A stretch of 64,000 nucleotides of DNA, from NCBI GenBank assembly GCA_046719575.1, contig JBDNCP010000001.1, positions 1 through 64,000 of the forward strand. The letters are read 5' to 3'. Shown here piece after piece: positions 16,530 through 25,000 of this stretch. Within the stretch, counting starts at the first letter, position 1. The number at the start of each line of letters is the position of its first letter. This DNA is from Thermoleptolyngbya sp046719575 (GTDB taxonomy: Bacteria; Cyanobacteriota; Cyanobacteriia; Elainellales; Elainellaceae). The notes beneath the pieces were generated by a model. The model searched no databases and was not told the origin of the DNA. It worked only from the letters and a program-made list of their open reading frames with translations. A program made the position numbers and the translations under genes.

Positions 16530-18143
16530 ATGCAGACATTGACAGCGGCTCCGATGACGCAGGGTAGCGATCGCTTTCACACGTTGCAGCGACAATTGCG
16601 CGATCGCTGGCAAACCATCGACCAGTTTGATCGGGGAGAACACGACATTCTGATCGTCCCCTCGCTAACGCTAGATCAGCGCGAGTTGCAAAAGGTGAAA
16701 GGCGTTCACCACTACGAAGAGCGACTGCTGTTTTCGCTGATTCGCCTGCGAAATCCTGGCACACGGCTGATTTACATCACGTCGCAGCCGATTCACCCCA
16801 GCATCATCGACTATTACCTGCACCTGCTGCCAGAAATCCCCTATTCCCATGCCCGCGATCGCCTGATTCTGCTTTCGACCTACGACTCGCATCCCAAGCC
16901 GCTGACGCAAAAAATTCTGGAGCGGCCGCGCCTAGTCAAGACACTGCGCGGGTTGCTGCGCCCCGACAAAGCCTACATGTCCTGCTTCAATGCCACTGCC
17001 CTAGAGCGGGAATTGTCGCTTCAGCTTGACATTCCGCTGTATGGGCTGAATCCCGACTTGCTCTATTGGGGCACCAAGAGCGGCAGTCGCCAGGCCTTTG
17101 CCGAAGCCCATGTGCCTCACCCCGATGGCAGCTTGCAGACCTGGACTGCGGAGGAACTGGTGCTGGCGACGGTGGATCTGTGGGAGCGTCGTCCCGACCT
17201 CAAGCGGATGGTCGTCAAGCTGAATGAGGGCTTTTCGGGGCAGGGGAATGCACTGCTAGATCTGCGCCCACTCTCCGCCGTTGCGCCAGGGCAAGCCTCG
17301 ACTGAAGCCCGACGAGAGGCGATCGCCCAGGCGTTTCACCACCTCAGCTTCCAGAGCGATACGGAAACCTGGGAAAACTTCAGCAGCAAGATTCCCGAAC
17401 TGGGGGCGATCGTCGAAGCGTTTATCGAGGGCGAAGAAAAGCGATCGCCCAGCGTGCAGTGCCGAATTACGCCACTGGGAGAAGTGGAAGTGCTGTCTAC
17501 CCACGACCAAATCCTGGGTGGGCCCGACGGGCAGATCTTTCTGGGTTGTCGCTTTCCGGCAGACGAGTCTTACCGGATGCGCCTGCAAGAATATGGCTAC
17601 GCCGTGGGCAAGGTGCTGGCAGAAAAGGGCGTATTGGAACGCTTTAGCGTCGATTTTATGGCCGTGCGACCCGACGCGACGAAAGATTGGGATTTGCAGG
17701 CGATTGAAATCAACGTCCGCAAAGGCGGCACGACCCATCCGTTTATGACGCTAAAGCTGCTCACCAGCGGCAGCTATGACACTCGCACCGGACTGTTTCT
17801 CAATCAGCACGGCCAGCCAAAATACTACATCGCCACCGACAACTTGCAGAGCGATCGCTATCTCGGCCTGTTGCCCAGCGACCTAATGGACATCATCGTG
17901 CAGCATCGCCTCCACTTTACGCCCATCACGGAAACGGGCAGCGTGTTTCACATCATGGGCTGTCTGTCGGAATACGGCAAGCTGGGGCTGACCAGCATCG
18001 GCGACTCACCTCAAGACGCGGAAGAGCGCTATAACCAGGTCATTGCCACGCTGGATCAAGAAACCGAGGATAACCTCTCGCACCCGTTCCATCCCGCTTC
18101 CCACACGCCGCCGATTAACTGGCACTTTCACCACGAAGGCTAG
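16530..18143 (+). CDS. PGM1-related ATP-grasp peptide ligase
   Basis: A roughly 537-residue cytoplasmic protein of the family annotated as 'peptide ligase PGM1-related' or carboxylate-amine ligase, named after the pheganomycin ligase. Evidence for an ATP-grasp fold is MVVKLNEGFSGQGNALL (about 228-244), the later EAFIEGEEKRSPSVQ, and the Mg-binding end DLQAIEINVRKGGTTHPF. The N-terminal pre-ATP-grasp part contains SLTLDQRELQKVKGVHHYEER. Such enzymes join a carboxylate to an amine with ATP; the substrates cannot be told from sequence. GGGGGA stands just before the ATG at 16530; an in-frame ATG at 16509 is possible. A LysR regulator follows after 11 bases, so the two are probably co-transcribed. 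Confidence 0.72.
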   Translation: MQTLTAAPMTQGSDRFHTLQRQLRDRWQTIDQFDRGEHDILIVPSLTLDQRELQKVKGVHHYEERLLFSLIRLRNPGTRLIYITSQPIHPSIIDYYLHLLPEIPYSHARDRLILLSTYDSHPKPLTQKILERPRLVKTLRGLLRPDKAYMSCFNATALERELSLQLDIPLYGLNPDLLYWGTKSGSRQAFAEAHVPHPDGSLQTWTAEELVLATVDLWERRPDLKRMVVKLNEGFSGQGNALLDLRPLSAVAPGQASTEARREAIAQAFHHLSFQSDTETWENFSSKIPELGAIVEAFIEGEEKRSPSVQCRITPLGEVEVLSTHDQILGGPDGQIFLGCRFPADESYRMRLQEYGYAVGKVLAEKGVLERFSVDFMAVRPDATKDWDLQAIEINVRKGGTTHPFMTLKLLTSGSYDTRTGLFLNQHGQPKYYIATDNLQSDRYLGLLPSDLMDIIVQHRLHFTPITETGSVFHIMGCLSEYGKLGLTSIGDSPQDAEERYNQVIATLDQETEDNLSHPFHPASHTPPINWHFHHEG

Positions 18144-18154
18144 CGATCGCCCGC

Positions 18155-19042
18155 ATGATCGAACTGCGTCACCTGCGCTACTTCATCGCTGTCGCTGAAG
18201 AACTGCACTTTGGGCGAGCCGCCGCACGGCTGCACATGGCTCAGCCGCCCCTCAGCCAGCAAATTCGCCAGCTAGAGGAGGAACTGGGCTTCCAGTTGTT
18301 CTACCGCACCAAGCGCAGCGTGCAACTGACTGAGGCGGGGGCAGTGTTTTTGGCAGAGTGCCAGCGAATCATGCAGCAGTTGGATCAGGCCGTGCAACTG
18401 GGGCAGCAGGTGAGCCGCGGTGAGCGGGGACAACTGGTGATCGGCTTTGTGAGTTCTGCGGCCTACAGCGTGTTGCCGACGCTGCTCCAAAACTTTCGCG
18501 CTGCCGCGCCAGAGATCAGCCTAGAACTACACGAACTGACCACCGACCAGCAGCTACAATGGCTGCGCGATCGCCGCATAGACGTGGGCCTCGTGCGCCC
18601 GCCCATAGACGAGCCAGACTTTTGCCTGATGCCGCTGTTTGAGGAGCCACTCGTCGTTGCCCTGCCCCAGCAGCATCCCCTGGCGCAACAGCCGAAAGTC
18701 TCCCTCAAGGACTTGGCGGGCAGGCCCTTCATCCTGTTTCCCCGGCCGCTGGCTCCCGGCCTCTACGACCAGATCATTAGCCTCTGTCAGCAGGGCGGCT
18801 TTAGCCCCGCCATCGTGCAGGAAGCAATCCAAATGCAGACCATCATCAGCCTAGTGGCTGCAGAAATCGGCGTGGCCATCGTGCCCCTGTCGCTACAAAA
18901 TCTCCAGCGCACGGGGGTCGTCTACCGCGAACTCCAGGAACCCACCCCCAAAGCGGCGATCGCCCTGCTGACGCGCCAGCCAGACCCTTCGCCCACGGTG
19001 CAGCGATTTTTGGCGATCGCCCAGAAAATAGAGCAGGGTTAG
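18155..19042 (+). CDS. LysR-family transcriptional regulator
   Basis: A 295-residue DNA-binding regulator. The N-terminal winged helix is at residues 3-62: LRHLRYFIAVAEELHFGRAA followed by the recognition helix in QPPLSQQIRQLEEELG. The effector-binding domain is at 90-290. The HFGRAAARLHMAQPPLSQQI form is typical of the BenM/CatM/AlsR branch, not of NtcB, CmpR or NdhR. The gene starts with ATG 11 bases after the PGM1-like ligase stop, so it probably shares its transcript and may control it. The effector is unknown. Confidence 0.88.
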   Translation: MIELRHLRYFIAVAEELHFGRAAARLHMAQPPLSQQIRQLEEELGFQLFYRTKRSVQLTEAGAVFLAECQRIMQQLDQAVQLGQQVSRGERGQLVIGFVSSAAYSVLPTLLQNFRAAAPEISLELHELTTDQQLQWLRDRRIDVGLVRPPIDEPDFCLMPLFEEPLVVALPQQHPLAQQPKVSLKDLAGRPFILFPRPLAPGLYDQIISLCQQGGFSPAIVQEAIQMQTIISLVAAEIGVAIVPLSLQNLQRTGVVYRELQEPTPKAAIALLTRQPDPSPTVQRFLAIAQKIEQG

Positions 19043-19151
19043 AGGTTAGGCTAAATCGGGGATCATATTAACGGAGCAAATCGAGGACGTAACGGACGTC
19101 CCCAGTCCCTCAATTCCCCACCCATAGCCCTACCCAAGTTCGCCAAACCCT

Positions 19152-20117
19152 ATGCCTCAACATCGCTGGCATCTCCCCCTTGCGCCCCAAAAACGAAGCT
19201 GGTTTCGCTCGGCGCTGCAACTGCGCGGCTCTGTCGTGCCCTACGTGCTGCCCAGAGCGCTGCTGTGTGGGCTGTTTGGGGAACTGATTGCCGTGCTGTA
19301 TGCCCGTGACCTAGCGGTTTCGATTCCGGCGCTGTCTGGGCTGATTCCTAATATTGTGTTGGGTCTGCTGCTGGTGTTCCGCACCAACACCGCCTACGAG
19401 CGCTTTTGGGAAGGGCGAAAGCTGTGGGGCACACTGACCAACACCACCCGCAACCTGGCGCGACAAATCTGGGTGAATGTGGCTGAAAAGAATTCTCAAG
19501 ATCGCGCTCAAAAGATTTCTATCTTGCGATTGTTGGTCGCGTTTGCCGTGGCCACCAAGCTACATCTCCGCAAACAGTCTTTTGAAGACTTGATGCTCCT
19601 TGACTTGCTGCCCAAGGATTACTACTTTAAGCTGCAAAAAACCAATACGCCGCCGTTAGAAATTGCCTTTTGGATTAGCAGCTATTTACAAAAGCAGCGC
19701 CGCCAAAATCGGCTGACAGCCTATCAGCTCGACACGATGCAAAAAATGATCAGCACGATGGTCGATGTGCTGGGAGGGTGCGAACGAATTTTAAGAACGC
19801 CTATTCCCCTGGCTTATGTGATTCATCTCAAACAACTATTGCTGCTTTATTGTCTGACGTTGCCGTTCCAACTGGTGGCAGATTTGCAGTGGGCGACTGG
19901 GCCAATCGTTGCCCTGATTACCTTTACACTCTTGGGCATCGAAGAGATTGGCATTGAAATTGAAAACCCTTTTGGCACGGATGCAAATGATTTGCCGCTG
20001 GATGCAATGTGTCTAAATATGCTGCGAGATGTTGAAGATTTAATTAACCTAGGTTCCGCTTGGACAATTGATTCTAAACCATTATCGGAACCTCAAACCC
20101 AACCCAAAGACGCTTAG
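19152..20117 (+). CDS. Bestrophin-like anion channel protein
   Basis: A 321-residue membrane protein of the bestrophin/UPF0187 family. The family signature is clear in LLLVFRTNTAYERFWEGRKLWG (about 74-95), with hydrophobic segments near 40-80 and 225-265 and the conserved IGIEIENPFGTDANDLPLD (about 276-294), which matches the acidic calcium-clasp region of bestrophins. These form pentameric anion channels; in plastids and algae relatives carry chloride or bicarbonate across thylakoids. In a cyanobacterium either membrane is possible. It follows the LysR gene by 109 bases and may be separately expressed. Confidence 0.85.
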   Translation: MPQHRWHLPLAPQKRSWFRSALQLRGSVVPYVLPRALLCGLFGELIAVLYARDLAVSIPALSGLIPNIVLGLLLVFRTNTAYERFWEGRKLWGTLTNTTRNLARQIWVNVAEKNSQDRAQKISILRLLVAFAVATKLHLRKQSFEDLMLLDLLPKDYYFKLQKTNTPPLEIAFWISSYLQKQRRQNRLTAYQLDTMQKMISTMVDVLGGCERILRTPIPLAYVIHLKQLLLLYCLTLPFQLVADLQWATGPIVALITFTLLGIEEIGIEIENPFGTDANDLPLDAMCLNMLRDVEDLINLGSAWTIDSKPLSEPQTQPKDA

Positions 20118-20313
20118 GCTGCTGAATAGAAGTGGATTCGGCAAGCTATTTTTAAGCAATTTTAAGTGATTTTTTGAGTGGTCTTTGGACAGCACCCGAT
20201 ATAAAACGTTTCAAAAAGCACTTGAATTTGTATAAATCGCTATTGAATTCGTTGTGAATTGTCATGGTTTTTTGTGTTTTGAGAATCTTTCTTATTAAGA
20301 AATGGTATGGTAG

Positions 20314-20340
20314 TTGACGGCTTTTTTTAATCTGTATACT
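20314..20340 (+). promoter_or_regulatory. Likely promoter of dpsA
   Basis: TTGACG (20314-20319) and an extended TG-TATACT (-10 at 20335-20340) with a 15-base spacer. The spacer is shorter than the usual 16-18, offset by the extended -10. Transcription would start about 50 bases before the dps ATG. The upstream region 20118-20313 is AT-rich and holds no credible gene. Confidence 0.45.
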
Positions 20341-20396
20341 GTGTTTAGTAACGACTGAAGAAATCAGGAAACCTGCGATCGCTGAGGAGCGCACCT

Positions 20397-20951
20397 ATGG
20401 CTATTACGGCAAGTCCAATTCAAACCTTTGAACAGATGAAAGACAACCCCATTGGGTTGGAGATGAACGTTACCACAGCGGTTTGTGAAGGCTTTAACAT
20501 TGTTCTAGCAAGCTTCCAAGCGCTGTATTTGCAGTATCAAAAGCATCACTTTGTGGTGGAAGGATCTGAGTTTTATCAACTGCACGAGTTTTTCTCGGAA
20601 AGCTATGACGAAGTGCAGGGCCATGTCCACGAAATTGGCGAACGGCTGAACGGGCTGGGCGGCGTGCCCGTTGCCAGCTTTAGCAAACTGGCAGAGCTAT
20701 GCTGCTTTACGCCAGAGCCGGACGGCGTGTTTTCTTGCCGCGCAATGGTGGAGCATGATCTGAGCGCTGAGCAGGAAATCATCAAGGTGATACGGCGGCA
20801 GGCTGGCCAGGCCGAGAGCTTGGGCGATCGCGCTACTCGCCACCTCTACGAAAAAATCTTGCTGGAGTCGGAAGATCGCGCCTTCCACCTGTCGCACTTC
20901 CTGGCTCACGATAGCCTCACGCCTGCTTTTACGCTAGCCAGTCAGAATTGA
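20397..20951 (+). CDS. dpsA: DpsA-type ferritin-like DNA-protection protein
   Basis: A 184-residue Dps that stores iron and consumes peroxide as a dodecamer in the cytoplasm, shielding DNA. The helix motif LYLQYQKHHFVVEGSEFYQLHEFF is family typical. Aligned on E. coli Dps numbering, which happens to match, H51, H63 and E82 are kept but Asp67 is Ser and Asp78 is His. This is the His-type ferroxidase centre described for some cyanobacterial DpsA proteins, where zinc can occupy the site. GAGGAG sits about 7 bases before the ATG. The sequence is close to Synechococcus DpsA. Confidence 0.93.
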   Translation: MAITASPIQTFEQMKDNPIGLEMNVTTAVCEGFNIVLASFQALYLQYQKHHFVVEGSEFYQLHEFFSESYDEVQGHVHEIGERLNGLGGVPVASFSKLAELCCFTPEPDGVFSCRAMVEHDLSAEQEIIKVIRRQAGQAESLGDRATRHLYEKILLESEDRAFHLSHFLAHDSLTPAFTLASQN

Positions 20952-20958
20952 GGATAAT

Positions 20959-20990
20959 AAAGGGGCGATCGCCCAGTGGAGTTGCCCTTT
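20959..20990 (+). terminator. Possible terminator after dpsA
   Basis: AAAGGGGC and GCCCTTT can pair over a 17-base loop that contains a HIP1 GCGATCGC. The hairpin begins 8 bases after the stop codon, with TCCTTAATAAG following. The U-run is weak. Confidence 0.35.
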
Positions 20991-21017
20991 CCTTAATAAG
21001 ACCCCATCCGTTCTAAA

Positions 21018-21788
21018 TTGCCCGCCTATTTGCTAGTTACTCATGGCAGCCGCGACCCCAGACCTCAAGCCGAGGCTGGGGTTTTGGCGCATCAAGTAGC
21101 CACAGAACTGCGGCGGCGGCAGCCAAGTGGACTGCCGCCCTTGGTGGCAACAGCCGTGCTGGAGATGGGTTCTGAACCGCTGCATCAGCAAATCCTGCGG
21201 GTGGCGACACAAGCGCTGACCCTAGGGTGCGATCGCCTCGTGATTGTGCCGCTGTTTTTGCTGCCGGGGGTGCATGTGATGGAAGATATTCCCGCTGAGG
21301 TGGCGATCGCCCGCCAGCGAGTCAGCCCGCGTCTGTCCATCGAGATTGCCCCCCACCTGGGCAGCCATCCCAAGCTCGTCGAGTTGTTGCCGCCACCAAG
21401 CTCCGACACTGCCGCTCGAATTTTGCTGGCTCATGGCAGTCGTCGTCCTGGTGGAAATGCACCAGTGGAAGCGGTTGCCCAGCAAATCGGGGCGATCGCC
21501 GCCTATTGGGCTGTGTCGCCTGGCCTTGCGGATCAGGTTGCAAAACGGGTTGACCAAGGCGCTCAGCAGGTGGAAATCCTGCCGTTTTTCCTGTTTCCTG
21601 GCGGCATTACCGAGGCGATCGCCCAGGAAGTGCGCGACCTCTCCAGACGGTTTCCTATTGCTCAATTCCGACTCTATCCACCGTTTGGCGCGACTCCGCA
21701 GCTTGCCGCGCTGGTTTTGGATCTGGCGACTTGCCCCTGGGACTGGGGCCAGGCAACGCGGTCGGACGAAGATATTAGACAAGCCTGA
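21018..21788 (+). CDS. sirB: Sirohydrochlorin ferrochelatase (SirB/CbiX family)
   Basis: A 256-residue type II chelatase, probably inserting Fe2+ into sirohydrochlorin, the last step of siroheme synthesis. The metal-binding histidines are H9 in VTHGSRDPRP and H86 in LPGVHVMEDIP. The second half repeats the fold (LLAHGSRRPGGN near 137, EILPFFLFPGGITEAI near 192), giving the two-domain form common in cyanobacteria. A cobaltochelatase role is the alternative. Siroheme is the cofactor of NirA encoded 7 kb away, which fits. The start appears to be the TTG at 21018 (TTG CCC GCC TAT), which gives the conserved N-terminus at the right distance; no clear ribosome-binding site. Confidence 0.85.
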   Translation: MPAYLLVTHGSRDPRPQAEAGVLAHQVATELRRRQPSGLPPLVATAVLEMGSEPLHQQILRVATQALTLGCDRLVIVPLFLLPGVHVMEDIPAEVAIARQRVSPRLSIEIAPHLGSHPKLVELLPPPSSDTAARILLAHGSRRPGGNAPVEAVAQQIGAIAAYWAVSPGLADQVAKRVDQGAQQVEILPFFLFPGGITEAIAQEVRDLSRRFPIAQFRLYPPFGATPQLAALVLDLATCPWDWGQATRSDEDIRQA

Positions 21789-21883
21789 TTCACAAGCCTG
21801 ATTGTGCTTTCACTAATTCTGCTTTCACGCTAAATTCTGCTTTTACGTCTTCCCGTGTGATTTTCTCCATTGGCTGTGTTGGG

Positions 21884-22003
21884 CGGCGTTCTTAACAATG
21901 GCGTTCTTAGGCGTTCTTACAGTGGTGTCCTTACAATGGGGTTCTTCAATGGCGTTCTTAGGCGTTCTCCAATGACGTTCTTAGGCGTTCTTTAATGACG
22001 TTC
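21884..22003. repeat. Degenerate GGCGTTCTTA repeat array
   Basis: About nine copies of (G)GCGTTCTTA or ACGTTCTTA, often preceded by CAATG, fill the space between sirB and the convergent kinase gene. Spacing is irregular (10-25 bases), as if grown by slippage and partial duplication. Confidence 0.65.
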
Positions 22004-25000
22004 TTACAATGACTGTCGCCGCACAAGCGGAAGGCAGAGCCAAACGGTGGTTTGCCCTTCGCCGCTGCGGATGCCGACGCTGCCGCCCAGGAGTTCCGTT
22101 AGTTTTTTGACCAGCGCCAACCCCAGTCCGGTGCCGCTGTGTTTCCAGGGGTCGCTGCTGGGGATGCGATAGAACCGATCAAACACGCGATCGCACTCTT
22201 CTGGAGGGATTTCGACCCCTGTGTTGGTGATGGTGATGTGGAAGTAGGGGGGCGGGAGGGGTTGGGGAGGACTGCCTTCAGATTCGGCGCTACCCTGTTC
22301 GGACTTATCCCTTTCTACGCCGTTCCTTCTCAGACTGACCTGCACTTCAATGCGTTCACCGATGGGGGTATATTTGCAGGCATTGTTGAGTAATTCGGTC
22401 AGGATGCGCTCGAAGTGGCTGCGGTCGGTGGTGAGGGGCGGCAGGTCGGGCGGCAAATCAATGCTGAGGTGCTGCTGGTGGCGATGGATGCGGTCTAGGA
22501 ACGGTTCTGAAATATGGGGAATCCAGGATTGCAGGTGAATCGGGACGGGGTGCAGCAAGTCCACTTCGGCATCGAGGCGGGAGAGGTCGAGCAGGTCGTT
22601 GATCAGGTTGATTTCTCGCTGGCATTCGTCCTGCAAGATCTGCACATAGCGCCCTAGGGGATGGGTTGGGTCATCCAGGATGCCTTCGGCGCGGAGTGTG
22701 GTTTCGACCATTTGGGCTGCCATTTTGACATTGGCAACGGGAGTCCGCAACTCGTGAGAAATGGTGCAAAGGAAGTCGTCCTTGAGCTGGTTCAGACGGG
22801 CCAGTCCGGTGACTTGAGCTTGGGCGGCTTGATAGAGGCGAGACTGGCGCAGGGCGATCGCGCATTGATTGGCCACCTGCTGCACCAGTCGCACTTCTGG
22901 CTCGTTAAAGTATTCATTGGCCGGCCGCAGCAGCGACATGTCTCCCAAGACCCCTTGATCGTCTCGGATGGGGCAGGATAGGATCGCACACTGCTCAGCG
23001 ATGGCGCGAGTCAGGGTGACGTTGCGTGCGGTCTGCCCTTTGTCGTAGCAAAATTGCTGGTGGATGCCCTGCAAAAGCTGGCGATAGAGGTCGGGATAGT
23101 CGGCCATGACAATCTGGGTGCCCTCTTGTGACTCGACCTCGCGGGTATAGTCGCAGTAGATGATGGAAACCTGATTGTCGGCATCGTAGAGTGCGGTGTC
23201 GCAGCAAAATACGTCCAGGGCTTGCCCCAGTTCCTGCACGGCAGTTTGCAAAATTTTGCGCTCGTCGAGGCTGTCGCGTACTTGGTCGGTGATGCGCTTG
23301 AGCAGCGCTTCAAAGTCAAGGGATTGGCGCAGTTCGCCTGTGCGCTCAGCCACTTTAGTTTCTAGCGCCGCGTTGACCCGTTGCACCTGGCTGTAGAGTT
23401 CCGACTGCTGCACGGCGATCGCCATTTGGTTGGATAGCTGCACCAGCAAATCCATTTCCCAAGTTTGCCACTCTCGCAGAGATTGGCACTGGTGAACACA
23501 CATCAGCCCCCATAGGCCGCCGTCGCAGTTGATGGTAACTGTCAGGCTCGATTGCACGCCTACGCTGGCCAGCAGCGCTCGAAACTCTGGTAGAAGATCT
23601 GCCGTCTGGATATTGTCGATACGGGTTAGCTGAACTTCGAGGCTGGGGCGATCGCCATATTGCCGCAGCAACACCTCCTCGACCTGAGCGTGGGTTTGGG
23701 GATCGTCTAGCACAATGCCCCAACCCGGCAGGCTGGATTCTACGATTGCCTTAGCGGGTTGCATATCAACTTGGTGAAAGCGGTAAATCAAGGCGCGATC
23801 GCACTGAAACAGTTGCCGCACGTCTGTCACCGCAGAGTTCAAAATTTCGTTCAAATCGAGCGATTGGTGGATGTGTTGCGTCACACGAGAGAGGACTCGT
23901 TCTCGCTCGGTCTGGAGTCTTTGCGCTTCCTCCGCATCTTTGAGATGGTGGATGTCGGTCATGGTGCCAATCATCCGCACGGGGTTGCCGTAGTCGTCGC
24001 GGAAGAGTTGCGCTCGATCTAGCACCCAACGGTAGCTGCCGTCTTTGCAGCGCAGCCGATACTCGACTCGAAACTGAGGCAGCGCTCCCCGGAGATAGTC
24101 CTGGTAAACCGACATCACCCGCTCCTCGTCGGCGGGGTGAATACGCTGTTCCCAGGCTTCGTAGGCTTCTGAGGGTTCGTTGGGCTGGTGGCCCAGCATG
24201 GTTTTCCAGCGCTCGGAGTGGAAAGTCTTGCCCGTGATCAAATCTGCGTCAAACACGCCGTCGTTGGTGGATTGAACAATGGTTTGCCAGCGTGTTTCGC
24301 TGTCTTGCAGGGCGAGTTCGGCCTGTTTGCGCTGGGTGATGTCGATATAGGCGATCGCCACGCCATAGTTTTCCAGGGGAATCGGCGCAGCGCAGACGTT
24401 CACCCATTGCACAGAGCCATCGGCGCAGACAATGCCCTTTTCAACATTGTGAATCGGCCGCTGCTCCACCAAGGCGCGGACGCTGGCAAACTCGTCTGGC
24501 GGCATGGGTGTGCTGTCTGGCCGCAGGATCGGCTGCAAAGGGCGATCGCAACAATAACCTGTTTGCTCGGCCGCAGAAATGCCCAGCATGTCCTCTAGCA
24601 CCGGATTGACTTCTACAACGCGACCGCGCTCATCGGTCATGGCAATGCCCACGGGCAGCGTTTGAAACAGGGTTTCATATTTGCGCTGGCTTTCGCGCAG
24701 AGCCGCTTCGGTGTGCAATTGCTCGGTCACATCTTTGGCAATCACCAACTCTGCCCGTCGCCCCTGATAGGTCAGCAGGTGAGACGTAATTTCGACTTGG
24801 ATCAGGCTGCCGTCTTTTTTGGAATGCAGCCAGATGCCAGAATCTTCCATGCCCTGATGAACGGCAGTCATCATCGCCAGCAGTCGAGGAATTTCTTCGG
24901 GCGGGCGAATTTCGCTCAGCGTCATGCGGAGAAACTCTTCGCGGCTATAGCCATATTTCTGCACAGCGGCATCGTTCACCATGAGAAACGCCAGCGTTTC

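Noticed and set aside
18155..19042. LysR gene as ntcB
   Set aside because: The HTH and effector domain look like the BenM/AlsR branch; NtcB-type N-terminal sequence is not seen and the gene is not next to nirA.
20152..20394. 80-residue minus-strand frame upstream of dpsA
   Set aside because: AT-rich promoter region; basic, low-complexity translation without family resemblance; overlaps the likely dpsA promoter.
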